Shown in pieces: positions 1 through 8,005 of a DNA stretch of 31,150 bases (position 1 is the first letter of the stretch; each line of letters begins with the position of its first letter). The notes under the pieces are model-generated. The model was not told the origin of the DNA, made no database searches, and saw only the letters and a list, made by a program, of their open reading frames with translations. Both the position numbers and the translations under genes were made by a program. Origin of the DNA: JBBIPA01 sp037443085 (GTDB lineage: Bacteria > Chloroflexota > Dehalococcoidia > GIF9 > UBA5629); assembly GCA_037443085.1 (NCBI GenBank), contig JBBIPA010000018.1:1-31150 (forward strand), given 5' to 3'.

Positions 1-30
1 ATATAAGGAATGCTATTTGGTAATCGTTAG

Positions 31-186
31 TTATATCATAAAAATAACCGGCCAGTTATTGGCGGTTTTATATTTGATATCTACAACAGCTATCTTATAG
101 CATTTATCTCAGGAATAGCGGTAATGCTGATAACAACTGCTTGTTTAGTTTTTATCCGCCTTGACCATATGAAGGTAATTAAATAG
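31..186 (+). pseudogene. C-terminal remnant of an MFS transporter
   Basis: The frame ending at the TAG at 184-186 is open only back to a stop at 28-30, with another stop at 4-6 in the same frame. Its translation contains PVIGGFIFDIYNSY followed by a hydrophobic stretch and a short basic tail, which resembles the loop and last transmembrane helix of major facilitator carriers. The intact carrier at 28553-29764 has a comparable tail (VAPPLAGWTIDSTGMFVWAF). No start codon or ribosome site belongs to it, and the preceding codons do not continue the family pattern, so it is read as the 3' end of a decayed gene or one that begins left of the window with damage. A frameshift just before base 31 is possible. 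The family call rests on one helix and is moderate. Confidence 0.45.
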
Positions 187-363
187 ATTCAAATATTCAG
201 AATGAATAAGCAGGCATTATGGCTCGTTTTTTATGGCTTTTACGAGCACCAACTCTAGAAACATCCTGTCACCAGGTGCATTTCATCGCTTCACCATTAC
301 CGCGGCAGATGAGCACCACACAATGACAGACGCTAAATGTCAGGAATCGTTCTTCAGGAAAGG

Positions 364-392
364 ATGACCTTCGTCAAAATTTAGCGTACAAT
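364..392 (+). promoter_or_regulatory. Putative sigma70 promoter of the molybdoenzyme gene
   Basis: ATGACC (364-369), a 17-nt spacer and TACAAT (387-392) form a plausible -35/-10 pair about 60 nt before the ATG at 452. Each box departs from consensus, so this is a prediction only. The rest of 187-451 shows no gene; the reading frame seen on the opposite strand overlaps the next gene and lacks family features. Confidence 0.35.
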
Positions 393-451
393 AGGGGGGA
401 TTGCCGTGACGTGGTGGGCGGTGGCCGTAATATAGTTAACGGAGGTTGCTC

Positions 452-2512
452 ATGCCAGAAGAAATCAAAAACGGCATCTGCTACATGTGCACCGCATCCT
501 GCGCCACCAAGGTGCATGTAGATGACGGCAAGGTAACCCAGATAGACATAGTCGACCCGGTGGCTGCCGCTATCTGCCCCCGTGGCAAAGCACAACTGGA
601 TTTCATCTACCACCCTGACCGCCTGAAACAGCCACTCAAACGTTCCGGTAAAGACCGCAACAGCGCTTTCGTGCCCATTTCCTGGGATGAGGCGCTGGAT
701 ATCGTCGCCGCCAATTTCCTCAAGGTGAAGAAGGAGTATGGCCCCGAATCCGTGGTCTTCTGGATTGCCTATACCAAGGAGCCCCGTCCCTATTTCCACC
801 GGTTAACGCATGCCTTCGGCTCCCCTAACTATTGCACGGAAAGCAGCAATTGCTTTTCCTCACAGTGGCTGGCCACAGTATTAACCTATGGTGTGGACTA
901 CGGCTACTGGGTCTTACAGAGTGGCTCGGTAAATCCAGCCACCAAATGCAAAATGATCTGGAGCACCAGCATCAAAAACAATGCACCTTATAACTGGCAG
1001 AAACATGTGGAGGCAAAACGAAACGGGATGAAGCTTATCGTGGTTGACCCGCGCCGTACTGAAATCGCCTCCATGGCAGATATCCACCTGCAACTGCGCC
1101 CCGGCACTGACGGCGCCCTGGCCCTGGGGATGCTAAACATCCTCATCGGTGAGAATCTCTATGACAAGGAGTTCATGGAGAAGTGGACGGTCGGCTTTGA
1201 TGATTTAAAGAAGCTGGTTAAGGATTATACCCCCGAGAAAACAGCAGAAATAACCTGGGTACCGGCTGATACCATCAAGAAAGCGGCGATGCTCTACGCC
1301 ACGGAAAAGCCAGCGCAGATTATGTTTGGCACCACGCCCACTACCCATCACTTCAATGGCGTACAGAATCAGCGTGCCCTTATTTTACTGCCAGCGCTTA
1401 CCGGCAACTTCGAGGTGCCGGGTGGCAACCGCTGGATACTCAACCACCTTCCGCTCAATGATATTACCCTTCATGACCGGGTTACCTCCATGCCGCCAGG
1501 TTTAGGCACAGACAGATTCCCTATCTGGACAACTCTGTATAAGGAGATGGAGTCCAATGTCATGGCTGAGCGCATCGATAGTGGCCAGCCTTATCCCATA
1601 AAGGCACTGTTCGGCGCCGGCTTGAACCCGATGTTTTTCCCCAATTCCAACCGTTTCGTAGAGAATGTGAAGAAGCTTGATTTCGTGGTGGTTACTGATT
1701 ACTTCCATACTCCAGGCACGCAGCTAGCGGATGTAGTTTTACCGATTGCATCCTGGCTGGAACGCCATATGCTGGTCACCAAGCCCAACGGCTACGTCAC
1801 CATGATAGAGCCGGCCATAGAGTCGGTAGGAGATAGCTGGCCGGAGTGGAAAATCTACTTCGAGCTGGCTAAGAGGCTAGGTGTTGGCGATGAGTTCTGG
1901 GGAGGAGATATCATTAAATGTCTTGACTATATATTAGAGCCATCCGGTTTCACTGTTGATGATTTGCGCCGGAATCCTGAGGGAATGCAATACCAGGTAT
2001 GTCCCCGGCCTGACAAAGATTATGAACAGGCAGGGTTTAAAACTCCCTCAGGCAAGGTGGAAATCTCATCATCTATTCTGGCACAGCACGGTCACCATGC
2101 GCTGCCAGTGTACCAGGAACCCCCGGAAAGCCCGCTCAGCCGCCCCGACCTGCTGGATAAATTCCCCCTGGTACTGACATCCGGTGCCCGCACCTTGCCC
2201 TACACGCATTCGCTATTTCGGAATATCCCCAGATTGCGTGAGCAGATGCCCAATCCGCTGGTGGACATTAATCCTGAAGATGCCGATGAGCGAAATATCA
2301 AGACTGGTGACCTGGTCACCGTCCTCTCACCCCGTGGTTGCGTCTGCATGAGAGCCAATGTTACTGATACCATATTGCCCGGCGTGGTCAGCGTACCGCA
2401 TCACTGGCCTGGCGAGGCCAATGTCAACGCCATCATTGACGATAAAAACCTCGACCCCATCTCCGGCTTCGGCCAGTTCAAGTCAACATTATGCAATGTG
2501 ATGAGGGCATAG
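452..2512 (+). CDS. Molybdopterin oxidoreductase, DMSO reductase family
   Basis: A 686-residue catalytic subunit of the bis-MGD (Mo or W) enzyme family. The N-terminus has the [4Fe-4S] pattern C10-x2-C13-x3-C17-x24-C42 followed by PRG. Then come the family's WDEAL segment, GSPN at the entry to the active site with C134 (SSNCF) as candidate metal ligand, and near the C-terminus LTSGARTLPYTHS and the molydop-binding beta-barrel (DINPEDADERNIKTGDLV). There is no Tat signal, so a cytoplasmic enzyme is expected. ATG 452 is chosen over TTG 446 because GGAGG at 441-445 lies six bases before it. It resembles thiosulfate/polysulfide-reductase-like members, but the substrate cannot be read from sequence. 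No ferredoxin-like or membrane subunit gene adjoins it, so the electron partner is unknown. Confidence 0.93.
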   Translation: MPEEIKNGICYMCTASCATKVHVDDGKVTQIDIVDPVAAAICPRGKAQLDFIYHPDRLKQPLKRSGKDRNSAFVPISWDEALDIVAANFLKVKKEYGPESVVFWIAYTKEPRPYFHRLTHAFGSPNYCTESSNCFSSQWLATVLTYGVDYGYWVLQSGSVNPATKCKMIWSTSIKNNAPYNWQKHVEAKRNGMKLIVVDPRRTEIASMADIHLQLRPGTDGALALGMLNILIGENLYDKEFMEKWTVGFDDLKKLVKDYTPEKTAEITWVPADTIKKAAMLYATEKPAQIMFGTTPTTHHFNGVQNQRALILLPALTGNFEVPGGNRWILNHLPLNDITLHDRVTSMPPGLGTDRFPIWTTLYKEMESNVMAERIDSGQPYPIKALFGAGLNPMFFPNSNRFVENVKKLDFVVVTDYFHTPGTQLADVVLPIASWLERHMLVTKPNGYVTMIEPAIESVGDSWPEWKIYFELAKRLGVGDEFWGGDIIKCLDYILEPSGFTVDDLRRNPEGMQYQVCPRPDKDYEQAGFKTPSGKVEISSSILAQHGHHALPVYQEPPESPLSRPDLLDKFPLVLTSGARTLPYTHSLFRNIPRLREQMPNPLVDINPEDADERNIKTGDLVTVLSPRGCVCMRANVTDTILPGVVSVPHHWPGEANVNAIIDDKNLDPISGFGQFKSTLCNVMRA

Positions 2513-2534
2513 GGACGATTCGTGAATCGCCCCT
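2511..2534. repeat. Palindromic repeat, family A copy 1
   Basis: AGGGACGATTC, a GT loop and GAATCGCCCCT pair over ten bases with one A-C mismatch. The element overlaps the stop codon of the molybdoenzyme gene. It is a diverged copy of the perfect palindrome at 8006-8037. It could act as a transcript-end hairpin, although no T-run follows. Confidence 0.7.
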
Positions 2535-2550
2535 TTCACTATCATTACGA

Positions 2551-2569
2551 GTCCCGATGCAATCGGGAC
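2551..2569. repeat. Short perfect hairpin downstream of the molybdoenzyme gene
   Basis: GTCCCGAT, loop GCA, ATCGGGAC form a perfect 8-bp stem. No U-tract follows, so it is not a classical terminator. It sits 17 bases after the family A palindrome and may be part of a compound repeat. Confidence 0.5.
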
Positions 2570-2624
2570 GTGTTAACCCCTGCACATATCCAAATCACAA
2601 AAAATACTATAAAATGGTGAGAGA

Positions 2625-3251
2625 ATGATGAAGGGTTCATACCTGGAAAAGACCTCGGTTTCAATAGCCTTAATCCTCAGCATTAGTATTTTTGTTTCCT
2701 GTGCCAGTCCTGCGCCAGTACCACCTGCAAAACAACCTTCTCCACCAACTATCCCCCAGCAACCCGTTCCACCACCACCATCACCACGAGCCCTCGTCGC
2801 AGTAACCAATCTGGTTTTCCACGATTACAATGGCAACGGCTCTCAAGACCCCGACGAACCACCTATCGAAGGAATAAAACTAACCTATCAGCCTGGAGAT
2901 GCCAGTTGCACTACTGGTATTGATGGCAAAGGTATTGTTAATATTCCGATGGGTGAGTATAAAGTCTCTATTAGCACCTCTTCTGGTAAATTCAGATACA
3001 TCCTTCCTTCGGTTTCCGAGATTATATCTGTCAAAGATGGCTTGAAAGTGGCAGTGGATAAAGACAAACAGTTTCTGGTGCCCCTGGTGGAAGGGTTTTT
3101 TACTTTACCAATTCCTAAGGACGTAAAATACACCATTGCTTATTTTGATGTGGATAAAAGGTCAGGCACGGCGAGAAATTGGAAGGGGGAGATAATTTCA
3201 CCGACGTATGATAAGCATATTGGAACAGATTTTATGGTTAAAGCCTGTTGA
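2625..3251 (+). CDS. Putative lipoprotein with an SdrD_B/Cna-B-like domain
   Basis: A 208-residue exported protein. The N-terminus is a signal peptide with a hydrophobic core (about residues 12-24) ending in FVSC, a lipobox with C26 as lipidation site. A proline-rich linker follows (about 30-55). Next is a segment reading HDYNGNGSQDPDEPPIEG, which matches the calcium-loop start of SdrD_B-like beta-sandwich repeats, and the remainder fits a small beta domain with a carboxypeptidase-regulatory-like pattern. A second ATG at 2628 is an equally possible start; GGTGAGAG just upstream is a weak ribosome site. It is flanked by repeats and by a gene remnant, with no operon partner. The likely place is the outer face of the membrane; the role is unknown. 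Confidence 0.75.
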   Translation: MMKGSYLEKTSVSIALILSISIFVSCASPAPVPPAKQPSPPTIPQQPVPPPPSPRALVAVTNLVFHDYNGNGSQDPDEPPIEGIKLTYQPGDASCTTGIDGKGIVNIPMGEYKVSISTSSGKFRYILPSVSEIISVKDGLKVAVDKDKQFLVPLVEGFFTLPIPKDVKYTIAYFDVDKRSGTARNWKGEIISPTYDKHIGTDFMVKAC

Positions 3252-3324
3252 AATAAGCTGCAAGGCAGTAATCAGCGACGTCGGCCCAAAAAAAAGCAGA
3301 GCGGACAGGTAAAGGGCACTTTAG

Positions 3325-3816
3325 TTCAGATTATGTAAAGGATATGAGGGTCAAGCTCAGACCCCACCCTGTGGTATTGATACTGGTGGCAGCGACAAAC
3401 CGCTGTGCCTGGATGGCATATCAGAACTGCTCACCATCATGGGCGGGTGGCGCATTGCCGGCACCGTGCCCATGAGCAATGTCTGCCCCGAGCTGGCGCC
3501 TCCAGGACAGCACCTGCTCTACATGTCGGCTGAGCCGCTGTCTTCGCTATTGCCCATGGATGAGGAGTATGAGAAGCAGCAATGCCTGCTGGACCTGAAG
3601 GAGCAGTTCCCCGACTTCGAAAAACATGGCAGGATTCTGTTGATGGAGCCGCGCAACATAGACCACGAGTTTCCCGAATGCCGCACCTGGAATGGCTACG
3701 GCATGCTCCTGGAAACGCCGATACCCAATCTGTTCAATGTGGGCGATGCCTGCCTTGGTACAGGGCAGGCGGGAAGCTCCGGCGCTGCTGAGACTGGTTG
3801 TCGGTTGTTGATATAA
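3325..3816 (+). pseudogene. 3' remnant of an FAD-dependent (phytoene dehydrogenase-like) oxidoreductase
   Basis: The frame is open from 3325 to the TAA at 3814-3816, but recognisable protein starts only near 3361. The end reads IPNLFNVGDACLGTGQAGSSGAAETG, the C-terminal FAD-contact motif of flavin oxidoreductases of the phytoene dehydrogenase/amine oxidase type (NVGDA, then a glycine-rich segment and an alpha helix with AAE). The dinucleotide-binding N-terminus expected of such enzymes, some 300 residues, is absent upstream in any frame, where the preceding lipoprotein gene is found instead. An internal ATG at 3439 could start a 125-residue product, but it would lack the Rossmann fold. It is therefore read as the 3' part of a truncated gene. 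AOR begins 26 nt later. Confidence 0.65.
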
Positions 3817-3817
3817 T
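3809..3817 (+). promoter_or_regulatory. Extended -10 promoter candidate for AOR
   Basis: TGATATAAT gives TGn plus a perfect TATAAT (3812-3817), an extended -10 element 25 nt before the AOR start. No good -35 lies at the usual distance, as expected for extended -10 promoters. It overlaps the end of the FAD-oxidoreductase remnant. Confidence 0.4.
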
Positions 3818-3842
3818 TAAGAAAGAAAGTTAACATTGTGAA

Positions 3843-5765
3843 ATGGCTGAGTTTGGCTATGCCGGACACATACTGGAAGTAGACCTGTCCAGCGGCAGAA
3901 CCAATAAATTAGCCACTGCCGACTATGCCGACAGGTTCATCGGTGGCAGGGGCATTGCCGCCAGACTGTACTGGGACAGAGTCACCCCACAAATAAAAGC
4001 ATTCGACCCGGAGAACTGCCTCATTTTCATGACCGGTCCCGTGGCCGGATTTCCCCGCTTGGCTGGCGCCCGCTGGCAGGTCTGCAGCAAGTCACCGGCA
4101 ATGGAACCGCAGAACTTTTCCTATGGCAATCTGGGGGGAAGCTGGGGCGTCTGGCTCAAGTTCGCCGGCTACGACGGGCTGGTGGTGACCGGCAAAGCAG
4201 ACAAACCAGTCTATCTATATGTCCACGATGGGAAAGTTGACATCAAAGACGCCTCCCACCTCCGGGGTAAAACCGGCGTCGAGACCAGAGAAATGCTCAA
4301 GGCAGAATTGGGCAAGCAGGTGCGGGTGCTAGCTACCAGCCCCGCCGGTGAACACCTGGTTATCTTCGCCAACATACTTGCCGATGAAGACTCCACCGGC
4401 TCATCCGGCTTTGGCAGCGTGCTGGGATCCAAGAACATAAAGGCAATTGCCGCCGTCGGCGATAGCAAGCCCACAGCCGCCCACCCCAATAGAATGAAAG
4501 AGCTGGCTGACCGCATTTTTCGCCTGCGCAAGGGCACCTGGGAGCCATATACTCCCGCAGTTGCCGGCAAGACCAGGGTGCACGCCTGCTACGGCTGCAT
4601 CAGCGGCTGCATGAGGGAAGACTATACCGCCGATGGCGGAGAGCATTCCAAGTTCTTCTGCCAGGCTTCGGATACCTACCGTCGCCATGCCGTGAAATAC
4701 TACGGCGGCTGGCATGACGTCATCTTCCATGCCACCAGGCTGTGCAATGAGTACGGACTCGATACCGCCGTGGTTCAGCCCATGATTGACTGGCTGGCGC
4801 GCTGCTACCAGCAGGGAGTGCTGCGGGATGAGGATGCCGGCATGCCGCTATCGAAGATAGGCAGCGCTGAATTTATTGAGGCATTCGTCGGCAAAGTAGC
4901 CTGGCGAGAAGGCTTCGGCGATGTGCTGGCTCAGGGCACCTTCAAGGCTGCTGAGCTAATCGGCAAAGGCGCTAAAGAGCTCATCGGCGACTCCATTGCC
5001 ACCCGCGCTAATGAAGGCATGGACTATGACCCCCGATTGTACATCACTACGGGATTGCTCTATGCTCTGGAGCCGAGGAGACCGATACAGCAAATCCACG
5101 AAATTACCCTTTCGGTACTGCAATGGCTGGAATGGTTCAAGGGCAGCAAGGGGCCGCCGTTCCTGACCACCAAAGTATTGCAGAACATTGCCCAGAAATT
5201 CTGGGGCGGCAGGATAGCTGCCGATTTCTCCACGTTCGAAGGCAAGGCGCTGGCAGCCAGAGTAATCCAGAACCGCGAGTATGCCAAGGAAAGCCTCATC
5301 CTCTGCGATTTCCTCTGGCCGATTATCTGGGTGAGACATTCCGACGACCATGTCGGCGACCCCACGCTGGAGAGCCAGGTCTTCTCCGCCGTTACCGGCA
5401 GAGAGACCGATGAGCAGGGGCTATACCGGTTTGGAGAAAGAATTCTCAATCTACAGCGGGCGATACTGATGCGCGAGGGCTGGGGTGGTAGGGCTGGTGA
5501 TAAACTCCTTGATTTTGTACATGAGCAGCCGCTGCAGACATTGCGGTTCAACCGGGATTGCCAGGTGCCGGGCAAAGACGGCGAGATTATCTCCAAGAAG
5601 GGCGCCGTGCTGGAGCGGGCAGCCTTCGAGCTAATGAAAGACGAGCTATACCAGCTCCGCGGCTGGGACGTCCCCAGCGGCTTCCAGACCAGGGCGAAGC
5701 TGGTGGAGCTGGGGCTGGGGGACGTGGCCGGTGAACTGGAAAGGCAAGGGCTGCTGCGGGGCTAG
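3843..5765 (+). CDS. Aldehyde ferredoxin oxidoreductase (AOR) family tungstoenzyme
   Basis: A 640-residue enzyme, slightly longer than the archaeal AORs. AOR-family proteins oxidise aldehydes to acids with ferredoxin, using a tungsten bis-pterin and one [4Fe-4S] cluster. The N-terminal domain has GYAGHILEVDLSSG, FIGGRGIAARLYWD and TGPVAGFPRLAGARW. The cluster ligands are visible as C249-x2-C252-x3-C256 (CYGCISGC) and C488 (LILCDF), close to the spacing of the Pyrococcus enzyme. The middle contains GSVLGSKNIKAIA, a family hallmark. The ATG at 3843 is taken because the MAEFGYAGHILEVDLSSG start matches the family; the ribosome site is weak. No ferredoxin gene is adjacent. Members of this family act on very different substrates (aldehydes, glyceraldehyde-3-phosphate, even benzoyl-CoA), so the substrate is open. 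Confidence 0.93.
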   Translation: MAEFGYAGHILEVDLSSGRTNKLATADYADRFIGGRGIAARLYWDRVTPQIKAFDPENCLIFMTGPVAGFPRLAGARWQVCSKSPAMEPQNFSYGNLGGSWGVWLKFAGYDGLVVTGKADKPVYLYVHDGKVDIKDASHLRGKTGVETREMLKAELGKQVRVLATSPAGEHLVIFANILADEDSTGSSGFGSVLGSKNIKAIAAVGDSKPTAAHPNRMKELADRIFRLRKGTWEPYTPAVAGKTRVHACYGCISGCMREDYTADGGEHSKFFCQASDTYRRHAVKYYGGWHDVIFHATRLCNEYGLDTAVVQPMIDWLARCYQQGVLRDEDAGMPLSKIGSAEFIEAFVGKVAWREGFGDVLAQGTFKAAELIGKGAKELIGDSIATRANEGMDYDPRLYITTGLLYALEPRRPIQQIHEITLSVLQWLEWFKGSKGPPFLTTKVLQNIAQKFWGGRIAADFSTFEGKALAARVIQNREYAKESLILCDFLWPIIWVRHSDDHVGDPTLESQVFSAVTGRETDEQGLYRFGERILNLQRAILMREGWGGRAGDKLLDFVHEQPLQTLRFNRDCQVPGKDGEIISKKGAVLERAAFELMKDELYQLRGWDVPSGFQTRAKLVELGLGDVAGELERQGLLRG

Positions 5766-5817
5766 CTGATTTCAACAAACATAGCGATGCCCAAAATTGC
5801 TCCGCCTTGAGGCAGAC

Positions 5818-5839
5818 GGACAAACCTGAAGGTTCGTCC
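5818..5839. repeat. Palindromic repeat, family B copy 1, between convergent genes
   Basis: GGACAAACCT, loop GA, AGGTTCGTCC pair with one A-C mismatch. It lies seven bases beyond the stop codon of the URO-D-like gene and 52 nt beyond the AOR stop, so it may end transcription from both sides. A related, more diverged copy occurs at 16588-16618. Confidence 0.6.
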
Positions 5840-5845
5840 CTACAT

Positions 5846-7096
5846 TCATTGGTAAACCCCATATCCACTGGTGAAATCGAACATTGCCCTGACATTTTCC
5901 GGTTTAGCTTCGTCTATGGCTCCCCTCGGCGCCATGATGTATCCGCCGTTCTTGCCGACCACGTCAATTAGTTTCTTGCAGTGGTCTTTCACGTCCTGCG
6001 GGGTGCCGGTTTGCAGGATGGAAGCGGGCACATTGCCCATAATGCACATGTGATTGCCCAGAATTTCCTTAGCCTTGAACAGGTCGGTAGTGTCGAAATA
6101 CGCCAGCACCTTGCCCTTGGGCAGTTCCAGCAGATATTCCAGCCGCGAGGTATAGTCTCCCTCGAAGAAGGGGCAGGGGGTCAGGTCAGCCTCTATTACC
6201 ACCAGTATCAGCTTCTTCAATGTCGGCCAGTAGAACGTTTCAAACTGCTTCAGTGACATAAATCCTTCGGCACCTCGATGGAGAGGAATAAAAATACGAG
6301 GATTGCCGCTCTTTTTGGCTGCGGATATGCCTTTATCAATGCTCAGAGGCAATAATTTCTGGCAGGCCTCGAGGATCTTGTCCGGCTGCCGGTATAAATC
6401 CAGCATAGAGCCGCGCATTCCCCGGTGATAATCCGATAGCAAATCATAGGGCGCCAGTGTCCTGGCTGCCGCATAGGCGGGAAATCCCAGCTCAGCCATT
6501 TCCTGGTTAAAAGTTCCCATAACAGCATTCCACTTAATCATCTCGTGTCCGGCTTTAGCCAATGAATCGAAGGCATGAACGAACTCCGGTTCGGTCAGCA
6601 TTTCAGTTGCCATCGCCTCGCTATACCCAAATAGCAGGTAGCTAAACGGAGGCAGTTTCGATAAGGCTCCCAGTGCATCATAGAAACGCGGGAGATACAT
6701 CCGCACCGCATAGTCGGACGGGTCGTGGAGAAAAGCCTCGTACTCACTGGCCTTCATGTACTCTTGCTCCACAAACTGATGCGTGGAATGAGGGGAAACG
6801 CCGTGACCCGGCAGCTTTACCTGCCGACATTCCAGGGCATCCAGCACCGGGCCGGGAACTACGGATGCTACGGAATGCATATCAGGCTGGAAGTCAACAA
6901 TTGTCTGGCGACAGGCAGCTTTCCACTTCCCGGCGTCATAAAAAGCATCTTCGCAGGTAATACCAGCATATTTCGCCGGGAAGAAGGCGAAGAAGGGCAC
7001 AATGGGCACTCTGTCAGGCACCTTTACCTGTATGGCATCGTCTACCCGTTTGGTTCTTTCTTGCAGCAATTCCCGTGATGATTTGACAGGATTCAT
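5846..7096 (-). CDS. Uroporphyrinogen decarboxylase (URO-D) family protein, methyltransferase-like
   Basis: A 416-residue protein of the URO-D superfamily. Anaerobes carry many such paralogs that serve as corrinoid-dependent methyltransferases (MtaA/CmuA-like) or unknown enzymes rather than haem biosynthesis proteins. The N-terminus VPDRVPIVPFF matches the family start, and the C-terminal half has GDYTSRLEYLLELPKGKVLAYFDTTD and CIMGNVPASIL, the end-of-barrel strand pattern GNxxxxxL. A segment near the C-terminus (KNGGYIMAPRGAID) resembles the closing helix of MtaA-type proteins. No H-x-C zinc motif of classical MtaA is obvious, so methyl transfer is uncertain. AGAGGTG precedes the ATG at 7096. 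It stands alone, convergent with AOR. Confidence 0.85.
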   Translation of the reverse strand: MNPVKSSRELLQERTKRVDDAIQVKVPDRVPIVPFFAFFPAKYAGITCEDAFYDAGKWKAACRQTIVDFQPDMHSVASVVPGPVLDALECRQVKLPGHGVSPHSTHQFVEQEYMKASEYEAFLHDPSDYAVRMYLPRFYDALGALSKLPPFSYLLFGYSEAMATEMLTEPEFVHAFDSLAKAGHEMIKWNAVMGTFNQEMAELGFPAYAAARTLAPYDLLSDYHRGMRGSMLDLYRQPDKILEACQKLLPLSIDKGISAAKKSGNPRIFIPLHRGAEGFMSLKQFETFYWPTLKKLILVVIEADLTPCPFFEGDYTSRLEYLLELPKGKVLAYFDTTDLFKAKEILGNHMCIMGNVPASILQTGTPQDVKDHCKKLIDVVGKNGGYIMAPRGAIDEAKPENVRAMFDFTSGYGVYQ

Positions 7097-7123
7097 GTTG
7101 CACCTCTTTCAGCTATCTTACGG

Positions 7124-7129
7124 ATTATA
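7124..7129 (-). promoter_or_regulatory. -10 box candidate for the URO-D-like gene
   Basis: A perfect TATAAT on the minus strand lies 28 nt before the ATG at 7096. The -35 at 17-nt spacing would be CTCAGG (7152-7147), which is poor, so the call rests on the -10 and position only. Confidence 0.3.
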
Positions 7130-7183
7130 GTGACACATTGTATATTCCTGAGCACAGCAACGCAATACCGTCGCGAAAACAAC

Positions 7184-7211
7184 TTGCATGGAAGCCATCT
7201 TATGTTATAAT
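7184..7211 (+). promoter_or_regulatory. Sigma70 promoter of the interrupted lipoprotein gene
   Basis: TTGCAT (7184-7189), a 16-nt spacer and TATAAT (7206-7211) stand 21 nt before the start at 7233. This fits a normal housekeeping promoter, so the downstream broken gene may still be transcribed. Confidence 0.6.
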
Positions 7212-7232
7212 TCTGGCATAGAAGGATTAAGG

Positions 7233-7988
7233 ATGTCTGCAAAAAAGCTGCTTTTTCTTACCCTTTTGTTCATGGCCGGGCTGCTGGCCGTATCGGCAAG
7301 CTGTGCACCGCAGGAAAAAGACGTCAGGACGGAAGCCTTTTCCATCCTGGAGCAGCTTAACAGAACCGGCATACAACGCATCGATACCGAAATAGCCAGA
7401 CTGGACCAGTTGCTCGGTGATATTGAAGACCGGATGGTAAAGCTGGAGCAGATACTGCCCCAGACGCAGCAATGGCTGGACGTCAAGAAAACTGGCGACT
7501 ATACCGATGTACCCTGCGGCTGATCTAACTCCATAACTGTTATCGCCACTCCGGAGGAGCTGGCGCAATTCACTCAGAACGACAGCTACAAGGTTTCCGA
7601 CCTCATATTGGAAGTTTATCGTTCCAACGAAGGCCTGGACTTTGTCCCTCTCATTGGCATAACTGACATCAAAGCCGGCACAACCAGCACACTGGAAGTG
7701 CTCCGCAAGGAACTGAAAGAGGAGAAGGAAATTTTAGAGCGTAATAAAGGGGAGCAAGTGACCCTGCGCAATGCCTCTCTGGCCACACTACAGGCTATTC
7801 GTGAGCAAACCAAAACGTGGCAGTCACTGAAAAACGGCAATAACACCTACTCCATCAGCGGTCCCGGCCTAGGCTGGCTGGATGGCAAACTGGCTTACGG
7901 ACAATGGGTTTACCAGGCAGATACCGGACAGATGACGCCAGCGGGCAGAGAAGGCATCGACCTCATCAGTGTGCTCATAGCCAGATAA
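7233..7988 (+). pseudogene. Putative lipoprotein gene interrupted by an in-frame TGA
   Basis: The ATG at 7233 has AAGGATTAAGG just before it. It starts MSAKKLLFLTLLFMAGLLAVSASC, a lipoprotein signal with C24 as lipidation site, followed by a helical region with heptad-like leucines (about residues 30-90). The frame stops at TGA 7521-7523, yet the same frame continues without another stop to TAA 7986-7988, reading SNSITVIATPEELAQF and on through a second helical stretch to a C-terminus ending LISVLIAR. Removing the one stop would give 251 residues. TGA is used as a normal stop by neighbours (for example 16538-16540), so recoding of all TGA is excluded. A point mutation (CGA or TGG to TGA) or a sequencing error is simplest; selenocysteine is considered in the findings. 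I do not recognise the family. Confidence 0.7.
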
Positions 7989-8005
7989 TGACTTATCCTG
8001 TTGTC

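Noticed and set aside
374..799. Minus-strand open frame of 141 codons overlapping the molybdoenzyme start
   Set aside because: It overlaps the conserved Fe-S region of the plus-strand gene and has no ribosome site or recognisable domain.
5060..5596. Minus-strand open frame of 178 codons inside AOR
   Set aside because: Serine- and arginine-rich shadow; AOR motifs including C488 lie on the plus strand here.
7521..7580. Possible selenocysteine insertion at TGA 7521-7523
   Set aside because: The bases after the TGA give only imperfect pairing (GCCACTCC with GGAGGAGCTGGC) and no clear bacterial SECIS loop, and the product is an exported lipoprotein. Kept only as an unlikely alternative.
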